From positions 38,266,011 to 38,330,010 of the forward strand of contig OX328096.1 in assembly GCA_946811185.2 (NCBI GenBank): 64,000 nucleotides of DNA. Direction: 5' to 3'. The translations under genes and the position numbers were made by a program. This DNA comes from Hippopus hippopus (lineage: Eukaryota; Mollusca; Bivalvia; Cardiida; Cardiidae). The notes under the pieces are model-generated. The model had not been told where the DNA came from. It saw nothing but the letters and a program-made list of their open reading frames with translations, and did no database searches. Positions 43,037 to 54,445 of the stretch are shown here, in pieces. How positions within the stretch are numbered: position 1 is the first letter of the stretch; every line of letters starts with the position of its first letter.

Positions 43037-43144
43037 TATATTAGTGCTTTAATGTAAAGATTTCCATGGCTAGCTGGGTATTGCAAACAATTCTTAACAG
43101 GCATTACAAGTGTACCCATAGTCCACATTCTATATCAATCCACA

Positions 43145-43326
43145 CAGTGCCTCTTCCAACTGTGATTGTTTTTGTAGATAGTGTAGATCAAGATCAGATG
43201 GTACCAAACATAGTTTGATCTTAGTTCTTCTCTGCCTGAGAGACTGAGACATTGATGCCAACAGCAGCTATGAAACTACAATTATTTGGGTCTTTATTTG
43301 TGTTTATTTTGCACTCTTAGTCATAA
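43145..43326 (+). repeat. family-B MITE, diverged
   Basis: Core GTGTAGATCAAGATCAGATGG with TTTGATCTTAG; right part TTTTGCACTCTTAGTCAT. The left terminus is unclear. Confidence 0.5.
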
Positions 43327-43499
43327 CTCGTTACCATACAACAGAGTTTTAGACTTGTCCAAGTTAAAAGCAGTTCAGACCATACAATAAAATAGATGTG
43401 ACTAAAAAATTGACGTTTGTCTTTTTCTAAGGGTAGACAATTTCAAATGACTTCATCCCAGCGGTTGTTGAAACTCAAATTTGAGTGGTAAAGAGTTAA
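43323..43499 (+). repeat. family-A MITE lacking its hairpin
   Basis: TAACTCGTTACCATACAAC left, GTGGTAAAGAGTTAA right. The central palindrome is gone. Confidence 0.65.
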
Positions 43500-43555
43500 A
43501 AGGTTGCAGAGACTTAAAACTGTAAACAAGACTTAGTGGCAAGGGATTTCAGCCC

Positions 43556-43760
43556 AGTCATTTACCAAACAATCAGAGTTCTAGGAACCTTGAGGAAAAA
43601 TCCTTTAGAAAACATGGACAAAGGAGAAAATGCTGGTGACCATTTCATACAATGTTTTCTACCCATTCAGAGAAATTCAGATTATTTGTACCAAATTTGA
43701 ATTAGACATCTTTGGATGCTTTCATCTTTGAAGAGTCTAAATTTTGTAGTTTCAGAGAGA
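43556..43760 (-). repeat. family-A MITE, right hairpin arm lost
   Basis: CAGTCATTTACCAAACAATC left. After AAAATGCTGGTGACC the sequence jumps to CATACAATGTTTTCTACCC. Confidence 0.65.
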
Positions 43761-44040
43761 GTGCATCATTCAGCTGCACCAGAATAGATGAAAGGAACAC
43801 CTTATTTCCTATTGTTTGGTTACTGCTGCTATTAATTGTTAATCAGCTAAAGTGACAGGGGTTTATGTTTCATGAGGGCAGTGATAATGCCTACTTGTGT
43901 TACCTGACCTTGAAAAATTATATAGAATTATAAATAAGTACCACATATTCTATAGCTTTTAATCCTTATAATTTTCTTCTGTGTTGATAAAGTTATGCCT
44001 ATTTAATACAAATTTTTTCATGCACTCACTCAAATCATTA

Positions 44041-44263
44041 TTGACTCTTTACCAAACGACACGTTTTTAGACCTGCTCAATGCCAAAGCATTTGCAGATG
44101 ACAAATAAGCTATGACTCAAATAATTAAAATTGTCTTTCAAAGGGTAGTAAACTATGTGGCAAAACAATGCGGTAAACAGCATTTTCTCCTTTTCCAACA
44201 ATTTTTTCAAAAAGCCTCTTTCCCAGGGTCATCAAAATTTGGTATTGTGTGGTAAAGGGATAA
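44041..44263 (+). repeat. family-A MITE
   Basis: TTGACTCTTTACCAAACGAC left, GTGTGGTAAAGGGATAA right. The left hairpin arm is shortened to ATGCGGTAAACAGC. Confidence 0.75.
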
Positions 44264-44308
44264 AACCTTAGTGCCTGTTGCCCAATGTTTCAAAGACGTT
44301 TTCAAAGT

Positions 44309-44532
44309 CCCCCACCAAACAATAAAGTTCTAGGATTATCCAAGTTGAAACCATTTGCAGTAACAATTTAAATATAGCCCAAATGATGAATTCTATGTTT
44401 GACAGTGTAGAAAACATTGTTGGAAAAAGGAGAAAATGCTGGTGATAAGCGTTTTCTTCTGTTCCCACAATGTTTTGAAAAAAATTATTCCTCAGAGTTA
44501 TTAAAATACTGGATTATTTTGTAAAAAGTTAA
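44309..44532 (+). repeat. family-A MITE
   Basis: CCCCCACCAAACAATAAAG left, TGTAAAAAGTTAA right. Hairpin changed at its tip (GCTGGTGATAAGCG). Confidence 0.75.
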
Positions 44533-44843
44533 GACATTAAATGGCATAAAATTGGATATAGACACTTTGAGGCATGCCTGATATGAAGGAATTATCTATA
44601 CTGCAACCAATATGGATCAAGCAAAACAATACCAGAGGGACAATGGGGAAAAAAAATGTGGAAAAAGAAAGTACTTTTCAAATTTAAATTGTATGGAAAA
44701 GGGAGAGCACAGTTGCTTCAATGAGATTTGCTCCTTCTTCTGTCACTGTTTTCAAAATGTTCCTAATTTAACGATGGAAGAAATTATATTTTAGTTGGTT
44801 GATGGGTTGGGAATTTGTATTTTTGGATCCCATCTTTAAACAT

Positions 44844-45035
44844 TGAACTCCTCACCAAACTTTACACTTGTCCAAATTGAAAGCATTTGCAGACAACAAA
44901 TGAAGTGTAACTTTAATGATGGAACTTGTCGATAATAAATGCTTTTTACCACCTTTTTCTTCTTTTCCCACAATTTTTCCAACAGCTTTCTTTCTCAGGG
45001 TTGTTATAACTCTGGACTGTGTGGTAAAAAGTTAA
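44844..45035 (+). repeat. family-A MITE
   Basis: TGAACTCCTCACCAAAC left, GTGTGGTAAAAAGTTAA right. The left hairpin arm is deleted (GATAATAAATGC). Confidence 0.7.
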
Positions 45036-45265
45036 TCGTAGAAATACATACAGAAATAGACTTCAAGTGGTTAATACAGAGAAGCAGCTGTGAGAACCAA
45101 AAATAGCTGTTTGATCTCTCTTCTCGAAATCATCTCTGTTTTAATGGCACTGCATGCAGGTATTTTCAGTGGTTTGAATTCAACCAGAGCTTAGAAAACG
45201 TGGCATCAGGAAAGTGCAGATGAGCAAATTTTTCAACCATTTTCCCAAGGATTTTTTGTGACATT

Positions 45266-45392
45266 ATTCTTAGGCAAGACACTTCAGAGCCCTATACTAG
45301 TACTAGTGAAACCCAGGACATACATGATTATATGAGCATGTAACTGAAATAATGTTGAAAGCGGCATAAAACACCATTCATTCAATCAATCA
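45266..45392 (+). mobile_element. SINE 3' fragment
   Basis: GGCAAGACACTTCAGAGCCC, AAACCCAGGACATACATGA and AACTGAAATAATGTTGAAAG, the same family as at 39174. No tRNA-like head. Confidence 0.65.
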
Positions 45393-45516
45393 TTTTCTGA
45401 AAAGATTTAGATTAAAGTGCATACTGCATCTATTTATTTGGTCAGCTGCCATATGGGAACAAATTTTTTAGCAAAAGATTATTGAAAATTATGGGTTAAT
45501 CATTCTGAAACAATAT

Positions 45517-45752
45517 TTAACTCCTTACTGGACAACAAAATCTTAAACTTGTCCAAATTCAAAGCAACTTGCAGATGACAAACTAACTTTGGTTCAAAAT
45601 TAAATGATGAAATTTCTCTTTGAAAACGTAGAAAACATTTTGGAAAAATGAGAAAATGCTGATTATCAGCATTTTGTTTTTCTTCCATAACATTTTCGAT
45701 ATCTTTCTTCCTCAGGGTTGTTAAAACTAGGGATTATGTGGTGATTAGTTAA
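45517..45752 (+). repeat. family-A MITE
   Basis: TTAACTCCTTACTGGACAAC left, GTGGTGATTAGTTAA right. Hairpin tip GCTGATTATCAGC. Confidence 0.75.
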
Positions 45753-46470
45753 TCCATTGATATAAGTGAAAACATATTGCTGTATGGAGAAATTGATAGC
45801 TCTGAGCAATTTGTCCTTTGGCCACAATGTTTTCAAAAGTGATCTGTTGTAAGACAAAAAGTAAAAAAAAATGTCTGCCAGTGATCCTGTGTTGATAATT
45901 AATTATGAATCATTCCTGATGTGTTGGCTGGTTCTGATAATGGTCAATTAGGGATGTAAATTTGATCCAGATATGGCTTTTGTAGGAGTTGTCAGACATA
46001 TTCAAAGGACACGTGAATGCAAGCTGTCAAGTTGAAGTTGAATGCAAGTCAAGAAATTTAAATAAAAGAGTCATTACTTGCTGGAGCAACCTTTCTGACT
46101 TACTTTTACCATGACCTTAACTTGTTAGTTCCTCTGGCATAACAGGATTTTCATGTAACTAATGCAGTGGGTACCTAAATGGGTTGTATTGTTGAAGCAT
46201 TTAACATGGTAATCAACAACACCAGTCTTGATAAAGAAGATGTTATAGTAAGGGGACACGAAAAATTCAACCCAGATCTACCTAGATCTATATGAGCAGT
46301 GTGAGAGCTGAGTGTCAGTCTAAAGACCCGAAAGAGGATGACTGGCAAAACACTGGTTTGAAATTATCAAGAAAGTATCGAAAAGTGAACCATTACAGTC
46401 ACACTCATGCGTGAAGTAAAGCTTAGGTGGCATGGGAGCCACTACTAATAAATGGTGCTTTTTATTCCAG

Positions 46471-46622
46471 ATCAATCCAAACAGTAAGGCCTACAATGAA
46501 GGTGTTCAAGTTGGTGACTATGTAGAAAAGATAAACGGACAGTCCACTAAAGATCTTGAACATCAAGATGCTCAGAAACTGATCAAAGCTGCCACAGATG
46601 AGCTGATTTTGGAGTTACATCG
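46471..46622 (+). CDS. PDZ-domain exon, PDZ-LIM (PDLIM/ZASP) type
   Basis: 152-bp exon between TTTATTCCAG and a good GTGAGT donor. It encodes INPNSKAYNEGVQVGDYVEK, INGQSTKDLEHQDAQKLIKA and ATDELILELHR. This is the second half of a PDZ domain: the GD-V--INGQ core, then the alpha-B helix DAQKLIKAA and the last strand LILELHR. H/DAQ..IKAA with L-L-L-R is characteristic of the PDLIM, ENIGMA and ZASP proteins, which tie alpha-actinin at Z-discs or stress fibres to other partners. The first PDZ half (GPWGFRL-type) was not found upstream in this window. The exon ends in phase 2. It sits among MITEs, so the flanks are intron. Confidence 0.8.
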
Positions 46623-46799
46623 GTGAGTAAAGAATTTTATGTATGCTTCATGAATTACTTTACAGTATAAAACATTTTTTTTTTTTTGTAGTTTAATCTA
46701 GTTGACTGCATTGAGAAGCATGGGAAATGAGCAGTTACTAGTTACCAGGTAAAGTGATCATTCTTATGTTTCCATACTGGTGGGGGAAAAAAAATCTTT

Positions 46800-46985
46800 T
46801 TCTCTCTTCTTCAGCTGCTTGTTCTTTCTGCATTTTGTAAATATCTTATGCTGAATACTCTTTGTGTTTGTGTGAGAAAGCAGCTTCTGGTTTGAAGAAA
46901 GCATTGTGTTTAGTACTGGTAAAAGAACACACAAGCTATCTACACATAGGTGCGTTGGCTGTCCAGATACACCAAACTAAAACAC
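46800..46985 (+). mobile_element. SINE remnant in the PDZ gene intron
   Basis: GTGAGAAAGCAGCTTCTGG, TTTAGTACTGGTAAAAGAAC and CACATAGGTGCGTTGGCTG correspond to the body and tail of the SINE at 8248. No head. Confidence 0.5.
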
Positions 46986-47064
46986 AAGTAATATTTTTTA
47001 ATAGGTTTAGGTAGGAACAAAAGTGCTGAGAGGTGCTGAGTTTATCATCTCCAAGGTTATCATA

Positions 47065-47291
47065 TTAACCCTTTCCCAAACGACAAATTTTAGACTCTTC
47101 CAAACTGAGAGCATCTGCAGACGACAAATTCAGAATTGGTACACATTAGCTTTAGGTCTCTGATAGGTTAGACACAGTGTGGGAAAAGGAGAAAATGCTT
47201 GTTACCAGCATTTTCTCCTTTTCCCACAATGTTTTCATAAGCCTTCTTTCCCAGGGTCATGAAAACCAGGGATTGTTTGGTAAAGGGTTAA
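47065..47291 (+). repeat. family-A MITE
   Basis: TTAACCCTTTCCCAAACGAC left, GTTTGGTAAAGGGTTAA right. The hairpin is intact except AATGCTTGTTACC. It lies in the intron after the PDZ exon. Confidence 0.9.
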
Positions 47292-47588
47292 AGACCTAGA
47301 AGCAATGGTACTTATTGCTATGATGTCTTTGGTGCCTACAAGGGATATCATTGTCATGGGTCTACAAATATCAGGATTACATGTAAGGTTTGTAAAGTCT
47401 AAGAAAGACAAGTGACAAAGTTAACTGAAATTCTGTAGACAGAGGCATAAGTCCAAATTAAACAAACATGAAGACACTCTCCAGAAAAGCCATCAAACAA
47501 TGTGACACCAGGTAAAGGTTTCACTATCCAGTCAAGCAGTAGTGCAGTTTGTAACTCATTAGCGCCTAATGAAGAGATTGTTCATAGT

Positions 47589-47817
47589 TTAACCCTTTAC
47601 CACACGACAAAATTTTAGACCTGTCCAAATTAAAAGCATTTGTAGATGACAGTTTTAACATGGCTCATATGAAATGATTTTTCTTTGATAGGGTAGAAAA
47701 CATTGTGGGAAAAGCAGAAAATGCTGGTAACCAGCATTTTCTCCTTTTCCCACAATGTTTTCAAAAGCCTGCTCTATCAGGGGTGTTAAAAGTCGTCATT
47801 GTGTGGTAAAGGGTTAA
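47589..47817 (+). repeat. family-A MITE, very close to the 2764 copy
   Basis: TTAACCCTTTACCACACGAC left, GTGTGGTAAAGGGTTAA right. The sequence around GATAGGGTAGAAAACATTG and GGTGTTAAAAGTCGTCATTG is almost the same as at 2764-2991, so the two share a recent source. One mismatch in the hairpin. Confidence 0.9.
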
Positions 47818-49700
47818 TGTTCTGTATAGTCTTGTCTTGATCCACACCACCTACAAGTTAGTTAATTGATGAAGCATTAGTTTTGTCATCTAAAGATTTT
47901 AAAGCTAGAAATAGATTTGTATAGCAGAGACCAGCAGGTACTTGCTCATTTATAGGCATTTAGAAGAATCAGTTCTAGGTCCAGACATCAATCATGGCTT
48001 ATCTAGAAACTGCTCCTGCATAGCACATTTTTCATTTTTTGTAATTGAACATCCATATTCAGTTGCTTTTTTTGCTTCCGTAGACAGATCCATGATTTTT
48101 AGTTACCCATAAATGTGGTATTTCAATCTCAGAAAAGTATTTTACCTTTCCCTCATCCTTACATTGGACATCAATATTTCTGTACAGGTAATTGCTTGCA
48201 CAAAAGGCTTTTTTTTCACCTGACCTGCTTTCTTGAAAAAGGGAACAGAAAATGTTGATTATTGGGAAAAAAAAACAGCAAAAATGTGTTAATGGCTTCT
48301 ATGAGTCAAATATCTAAAAAAAAGATAATGGGCAGTGTAGATCTAAGACTGGGCTGTATAATCTCGGTCTGGAAAAACATCTAGTGTTGGCCTTAGAATG
48401 CTAAGGGTTGGTCTAAAACACTAAAACCACATGATGGTCTAAACAGGCCTTTCTGCTCTTTGTATTTTTACCAGACTTGTCAGTCTGACTCCTGTACCCA
48501 TAGCAACAATTGTACTGGAAATGACTTCAAACCAGGATTTAATGGATATCATAATGGGTTTATCTAGGTCCTTGGATTATCAAAGGTATTTGGGGTTTTT
48601 TTTGGATATGAGATGGTTTATTTGAATTATGAAGGTGCAAATTTTGTAACAGTTGATGTGTCTTTGAGTATTACAATTATTAATAACAATTGCCAGGTAT
48701 GAGCAACTTGATCAGCAAAGGAGCTTCCAGGTATGAAGTTTTTAATATGTTAGAAAACCAGCCATCTGGTTTAACTTACTGCTTATAGTGCTGAGTTACT
48801 GTATTGAACCATTTTAATATTGCTATTTTCAAAGTTTTTTTTTTGAGAAAATATGTAACAAAGTAGAGGACAATAAAAACCAGGATAAAAGTGCATGTTC
48901 TGTACAGTCTGAGCTTGATCTACACTGTCCCCAACAGCAACTAAAGCCAGTCTCTGGGCTCAAAGGGTTACTGATGTATTGAATTTCAAATGGTTTTAAA
49001 TTCTTCTCTTATTCATTGATTGAAAGAAATAATTGAAATCACCTTCAGACAATGCCTTTGATTAAAAGTTTACTCAGGCTTACATTTACATTAGTTTATC
49101 TTTTTACCACAGAATCAGTCACAGAAATTAGGATTGAGATTTACAGGCAAATTGGGCTAGTAACTTAGCAATTTCACCAGCCTGAATAAAAATTTACTAG
49201 CCTGTTAAAGTTAAATCCTGTATTATGTTACAAGATAGTCTATAAATTATAACGTCTAGAGGTGACAAAAATGATGTATTTTCTCCTGATTCCAAACACC
49301 AGTCACGTATCATTGTGTTAGAAGAGGACAATTTAAGCCAAGGCCTCTTTATTGTCCATTAAGCCAGAAATCTTCGATCTTGATTATTGTATTCATATTT
49401 TTGTTTGGTAGCCGCTTGCCCAGCAACCCTTAGGGTGCTTTTTACCTGGTTTTGACTTTAGAACCGGGAATATACTTCATGTTCAGTGACAGATGTTCCA
49501 TCATGGGTGGACTCAATTTGTTACAAACGGTGTAGGACTTTATGTACTTTGTGGGAAACAAAATTCCGCATGGTTACTGCAGCACAGTAAGCAAAATTGG
49601 CGAATCATTGACAAGTTTAGGCTACAAGAGACAGATTGAAACAATATTAGCGGCTTAGAAGGTTTCTTTACATAGTGATATTAAATTAGAATCATTTTTC
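47818..49700. other. intron of the PDZ gene, mostly unassigned
   Basis: Contains B-type fragments near 48345-48375 and 48880-48970 (GTGCATGTTCTGTACAGTC) and the candidate microexon at 48697. Otherwise nothing recognised. Confidence 0.45.
48697..48730 (+). CDS. candidate alternative microexon of the PDZ gene
   Basis: 34 bp between ATTGCCAG and GTATGAAG. Joined to the phase-2 end of the PDZ exon it reads RYEQLDQQRSFQ without a stop. It would end in phase 0 and put the 51076 exon out of frame, so it could only be an alternative or a spurious exon. Confidence 0.2.
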
Positions 49701-49896
49701 AAGGATCTAAATTTTACAAGTCTGTCAAAACGTTTGTTGGAAAAGAAAATGTTGGTAACCAGCATTTTCTCCCTTTCCAACAATGTTTTCTACCCCTTCA
49801 AAGAAAAACTCCATTATTTGAGCTACATGTGATTTGTTGTCTGCAAACCCCTTCAAATTGGACCAGTCTAAAATTATGTGGTGTGGTAAAGAGTTA
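49701..49896 (-). repeat. family-A MITE, left end lost
   Basis: Hairpin AAAATGTTGGTAACCAGCAT; right end GTGTGGTAAAGAGTTA. The first 30 bp do not match. Confidence 0.7.
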
Positions 49897-50131
49897 TATT
49901 ACATTTTGCTCTGCTTTTCCCACAGCAAACAAGATCAATTAGAATCCATCTGTAAACCCATAGAGTATCAAGAACAAGATTAGCTTTGTAATAGTATATA
50001 TCAAGTGCAGATGGCACTATCTGTACAGTGTGCTCTGTGATATATCCCACCTAACATTCTGTGAGATATTCTGACCAAAATAAGCAGGAACAGTCTGAAA
50101 ATGCCCATATTGCATTTTGGCTCTCTAAGAC

Positions 50132-50301
50132 TTAACCTTTTACCATGCAATAAAATTTTAAACTTTTCCAATTGAAAGCATATCAAATGTAGCTCAAAGA
50201 AGGGATATACCTTTTGGAGAGAAGAAAACATTTCCCAGATTTTTTTCAAAAGCCTTCTAACTCAGGGTCGTTAATACTCAGGATTGTGTAGTAAAGGGTT
50301 A
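50132..50301 (+). repeat. family-A MITE lacking its hairpin
   Basis: TTAACCTTTTACCATGCAATA left, GTGTAGTAAAGGGTTA right. The middle is reduced to ACATTTCCCAGATTTTTTTC. Confidence 0.65.
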
Positions 50302-50520
50302 TGCAATCGATCTCATGTTTCAATGACCTTAATGTAGAACTTTGGAAAACATTAGGAGAAAAGCAGAAAATGCTCGTAAGTAACTTTTGTTTCCTTTTCC
50401 AACAATGTTTTCTGTCTTTTCAAAGACAAATTATTATCATTTGACCAACATTACAAGTGTTGCCTGCCCATGCTTGTAGTATGGCAGAGACCAAAGTTTT
50501 GTCATGTGGTACAAGGTTAA
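50299..50520 (-). repeat. family-A MITE, abutting the preceding copy
   Basis: The left end is shared with the preceding copy (GTTATGCAATCG). Hairpin diverged (AATGCTCGTAAGTAACTTTT); right end GTGGTACAAGGTTAA. Confidence 0.65.
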
Positions 50521-51075
50521 GCTTTGTCTAGATTTGCAATATTACCCAGTTGTTCTGGGAATGGAATTTGCAGAGTCCATTGGTTTTCTGCCTGATGGTT
50601 GAAGTGTAATAGGGCAAAGAATTGTTTTCTCTTGCTAAGTATTGCCATGACACATGAATCTGGTTCATCCAACACCATACATTATTTACACCTGTCAGGC
50701 AGATATCTATCTAAACTATTTTTGGAAAAAAAAATTTTATTGAAAACAGTTGGGCCTTTGTTGTCATCTCATAGTGTTACTCTCCTTTGCGTCAAGGTGT
50801 TCACATTTTACACCTGATTCCATTTAACAGTTGTCACACTTACAATTTTCCAGGAACAAACACAAAAAACTATTAAATCTGCTGTACTAGGTCTAGTACC
50901 GAGAGTTATGGAGAGTATTGTGAGGTTTGGAAGTCAAATAAGTTCTTAACTGCAATCTATGTTGTTGGTATCAATGAGACAGTTCTAATGGACACCCACA
51001 ACATAGGTTTTAGGATTCAAATCGCCCCACTTTTCTGTACCTCTGGTAATACTATGATTTTTCATGTGCTTTCAG

Positions 51076-51155
51076 AGTGGGCACACAACCTAACGGCATG
51101 ATGAATGGAGATATACACAACCACATTGATCATGAACTGGAAATCTTAAACTCAG
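51076..51155 (+). CDS. PDZ gene exon following the PDZ domain
   Basis: 80-bp exon between CATGTGCTTTCAG and a GTATGA donor. Spliced to the phase-2 PDZ exon it reads R, then VGTQPNGMMNGDIHNHIDHE and LEILNSG, open throughout. The overlapping downstream AG acceptor two bases on would give a stop after five codons. The sequence is polar linker, as expected between the PDZ domain and the ZM/LIM region of PDLIM proteins. It ends in phase 1. Confidence 0.6.
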
Positions 51156-51357
51156 GTATGAACTTTCTAACCATTACTCAAGCCTTTAGATTCATTTAAA
51201 CCAAATAACAGATAAGAAAAACAATCCACAATTTGACAAACATGTTGGAAAAAAAAAGCAAGAAAAGAGGGAAAACACTCATTGAAGAGAATTTTGTGCT
51301 GATTTTTCATTTTCATGGTAAGAAATACCACCTCTAAAAGTCAGTTTGTAAGCTTTA

Positions 51358-52696
51358 CGAGGGTTGTTCGATATGTAATGTGTATTGTACGATATCTCAA
51401 AAGCATTCGACTCAAATAGTGAGATGAACATTACATCCCTTCAAAGTATTCTCCGCGGTTTGAAATACATAATTTCAATCTCGGAATCCATTTCTGAAAT
51501 GAGTCACGGTACACTGATTTAGGTAGACCTCGGAGGCACTGACTGATGGCTGAGCCAAGGGCTTGTCGGGACTTGTAACGATGACCAGATAAGAACTTTT
51601 TAAGTTTTGGAAAAAGGAAAAAGTCGCATGGGGCTAGATCTGGAGAGTATGGTGGGTGTGGCAAGACGGTAACCTTCTCTGACTTCAAAAATTGCTTCAC
51701 AAGCTCAGATTTATGTGATGGAGCATTATCATGAAGTAGACGAACATGCCTAAAATCCTGATACAGGGCGTCGTTTAAGATAATATTTCTTGACCTTTTT
51801 TAGTATAACATCTCGGTAATACCGACCTGTAACACTTTTGTCCTTCGGCACTAGAATTTGTATGGCTATACCATCACATGAGAAGAATATGCAATAAAGA
51901 ACCTTCTTTGTGCTTGTGCTTCTTTTGGCAACTACAGGCCTTCTACTGTGTTTAGTTAGCCATATTTTGTTTCCAATTTTTCTTACTGGTTCGAAATAGT
52001 GAACCCATGTTTTGTCACCAGTAACAATGTTTGCAAATTGTCTTTGATTGAATTTGGGAAACATTTTGAGCAATTGCTTAGCTGTTTGTACTCTTACCCG
52101 TTTTTGGTCATCTGTAAATATATGCAGTATCCATCTGCAGAAATCTTTCGTACTTTCAAAATACGCTTCAAAATGAAATGCACCCGCAATAGCCATATGC
52201 CAACAGCGTTGGCAATATCACGAATCGTGTATCTGCCATCACTTTCATTTATTTCCCTGACTTTTGAGACATTTGCCTTGCCTGTTAAAGTCATAGGTCA
52301 GCCAGATTTTGCTGCATCTTTGATGGACTCTGTGCCAGTCAGAAATTTCTTTCTCCAACTACGAACTGTCTCATAAGATACCTTATCAGACCCATAAACT
52401 TCCCCCAGTTCAGTAAAAATCTGCATTACCGAATGACCGAGTTTTGTGCGAACTTTTATATAAGCTCTAATTTCTTCAATATTCTTAATCCGTTTCCCAA
52501 CCATTTTTACAACAGTGGTCAACGACTAGCTCTATTGAAATGACTATAAGTTTAAAACTATGTTGAGCTGAAGGCGCGTGTTTATACCGTTGGAAAGGTA
52601 TTGAATAGAGCTACTCAAGCATATCATCATCCACGAAATCGTGCAAAGCGTTATCACGCTGTGGTAAAATACACATTACATATCGAACAGCCCTCG
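51358..52696 (-). mobile_element. mariner element with intact ends
   Basis: 29-bp inverted ends (CGAGGGTTGTTCGATATG and GTAATGTGTATT, one mismatch) with TA on both sides (51356-51357, 52697-52698). The 1339-bp length is normal for a full mariner. The transposase runs on the minus strand and is disabled. Confidence 0.9.
51431..52522 (-). pseudogene. mariner transposase pseudogene, DD34D
   Basis: Starts MTTVVKMVGKRIKNIEEIRA with the N-terminal helix-turn-helix (VSYETVRSWRKKF). A TGA replaces an Arg codon in KSG-R-PMTLTG near 52296. A frameshift near 52130-52150 changes frame before RWILHIFTDDQKR. The first catalytic Asp is in VTGDKTWVHYFEP. A second frameshift near 51748 precedes VRLLHDNAPSH, with the second Asp. 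The third Asp is in HPPYSPDLAPCDFFLFP, 34 residues after the second. All three acidic residues survive, so the decay is young. Confidence 0.9.
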
Positions 52697-52853
52697 TACA
52701 AGTACATGTACTACTTTTCATGGCTTGACTCAACAGCTTTGGTAAAGATTGTGGGAAATGGAGCAATTTAACACTAGATTTCTCCTTTTTCCCTACAGTG
52801 TAATTATATTTCTTTTCCCTTAAAATATTTATCATTTGTGTAATTCCTGAGAG

Positions 52854-54016
52854 TTTTTAGCTCCGCTGGCCAAATGCCATGGCCCCGTGTTTGTCATGCA
52901 TGCATCCGTCCATCTGTCTGTTAACTTTTATTTTATTTCAAACATCTTCTTTGAAACCACCTATCCAATTTTTACCAAACTTCACAGAAATGATCCTGCC
53001 ATGGTCCTCTTCAGAATTTCTTGGAAGAATTTGATTCCTGTAAAAACTCTGTTTGCCATGGCAACAAAACTGAAAAATATTAAAAAAATCTTTTGAAATC
53101 TTCTTATCTGAAACCATAAAGCCTAGGGCTAGAAAATTTGGCACGTAGCCTCACTTATGGCCCTCTACAAAGTCTCTTCAAATTATAGCCCTAGGGCCAA
53201 AATTGGCCCCGCCACGGGGGTCACGATTTTTTCGTAGGCTTATATGGTGAAAACTTTAAAAGTCTTCTGGTTCTAAACCATAACCTAGGGCTACCAAATT
53301 TGGCATGTAGCTTCATCTAATAGACCCCTACTTAGGTTCATCAAATTACAAGCCTGAGGCCAAAATTGGCTCCCAACTCGGGGGTTATAGTTTTACATCC
53401 ATGACTCATATAGCAAAAAATTTAAAAATCATCTGGTTCTAAACTGTATGGCCTAGGGCTATCAAATTTGACATGTAGCTTCACCTAATGGACCTCTACT
53501 AACATTCTTCAAATCATAGCCCTGGGGCCAAAATTGGCCCTTTTAGAGAGGGGGGGTCTAAAGCTTTATGTGGACTTCTATTGTGAAAACTCAAAAAAAA
53601 ATAGTCTCATTCCTAACTGTAAGGCCTAGGGCAATCAAATTTTGCACATAGCTTCATCTAGTGGGTTACTTCTGAATTTGTTGAAAAATTTAGCCTTTGA
53701 ATTTAAATAAGCCTCGCCTCTCATACTTTACAGGGGTTTATATTGAGGAAACTTTGAAAATAACCATACAGCCTAGACCTGTATTATTTGGTATGTGGCT
53801 GTATCTTGTGGACCTCTACCAGAATTCAAGTAATTTTAGCTTTTTTGTCAAAGCTGGCCTCGCCCTTGGGTCACAACTTTTACATTGGCTTTTATAGAGA
53901 AAACCTTAGAAGTCTTCTCTTTCAAAACCATTTGACCTACAGTTGTAATGTTTGGTGTCTATGGTTTGTACAGTGATTAGTGTAGAGCGATACAGGGCCA
54001 TCATGACCCTCCTGTT
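52854..54016 (+). mobile_element. tandem-repeat element, AGCTCCGCTGGCC type
   Basis: TTTTTAGCTCCGCTGGCCAAA start and CATGCATGCATCCGTCC microsatellite. Then diverged units with ACCATANNGCCTAGGGC, AAATTTGGCACGTAGC and GGGCCAAAATTGGCC. It ends GAGCGATACAGGGCCATCAT and GACCCTCCTGTT. It is related to the elements at 15271 and 17935 by start and end, but the units differ. Confidence 0.7.
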
Positions 54017-54208
54017 AGTGGGTCTGACACAAACATTAACTTCCTGTTACACAGTGTCATAGTACAATGTTACTTGTTACAATTGTCTGGTATGGTAATA
54101 GATATTTTGTATAGAAGCGCAATTGAGATCAAAAGGGTTAAGCTGGAACAATTTTTTATAGAAATCACATTAATAATTGTCTTTGTCATGTGTATTTTCT
54201 CCTTATAG

Positions 54209-54318
54209 ACATATTTTGCTTTATCAGTTGCCAACAATCATTGAAAATATCAACTCAGTACCTCCAAAGCATAAGTTTGTTGTTGTGCCCAAGAGGACCA
54301 ATCTTTTTTACTCAACAG
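54209..54318 (+). CDS. candidate coding exon, doubtful
   Basis: Between CTCCTTATAG and a weak GTGGAT donor. One frame gives HILLYQLPTIIENINSVPPK and HKFVVVPKRTNLFYSTG, which looks protein-like. The frame required by the 51076 exon is also open but less convincing. A family-B MITE starts directly after it. It may be an exon after a missing intermediate one, or chance. Confidence 0.25.
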
Positions 54319-54325
54319 GTGGATT

Positions 54326-54445
54326 TAACCCTTGCAGTGCCATGGCAAAAATCAGACTGTTCTTAATGGCATAGACAAAGAACAGACTGCACAGAATGTG
54401 CAGTCTTAATTTTGATATTTACCATTAGCTTGTTTAGTCAAGTCT
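54326..54445 (+). repeat. family-B MITE fragment
   Basis: TTAACCCTTGCAGTGCC left, and a core hairpin of AACAGACTGCACAGAAT and GTGCAGTCTTAATTTTG. The right end is missing. Confidence 0.6.

Noticed and set aside
51999..52376. 125-codon plus-strand ORF
   Set aside because: Antisense of the mariner transposase at 51431-52522; no motif of its own.
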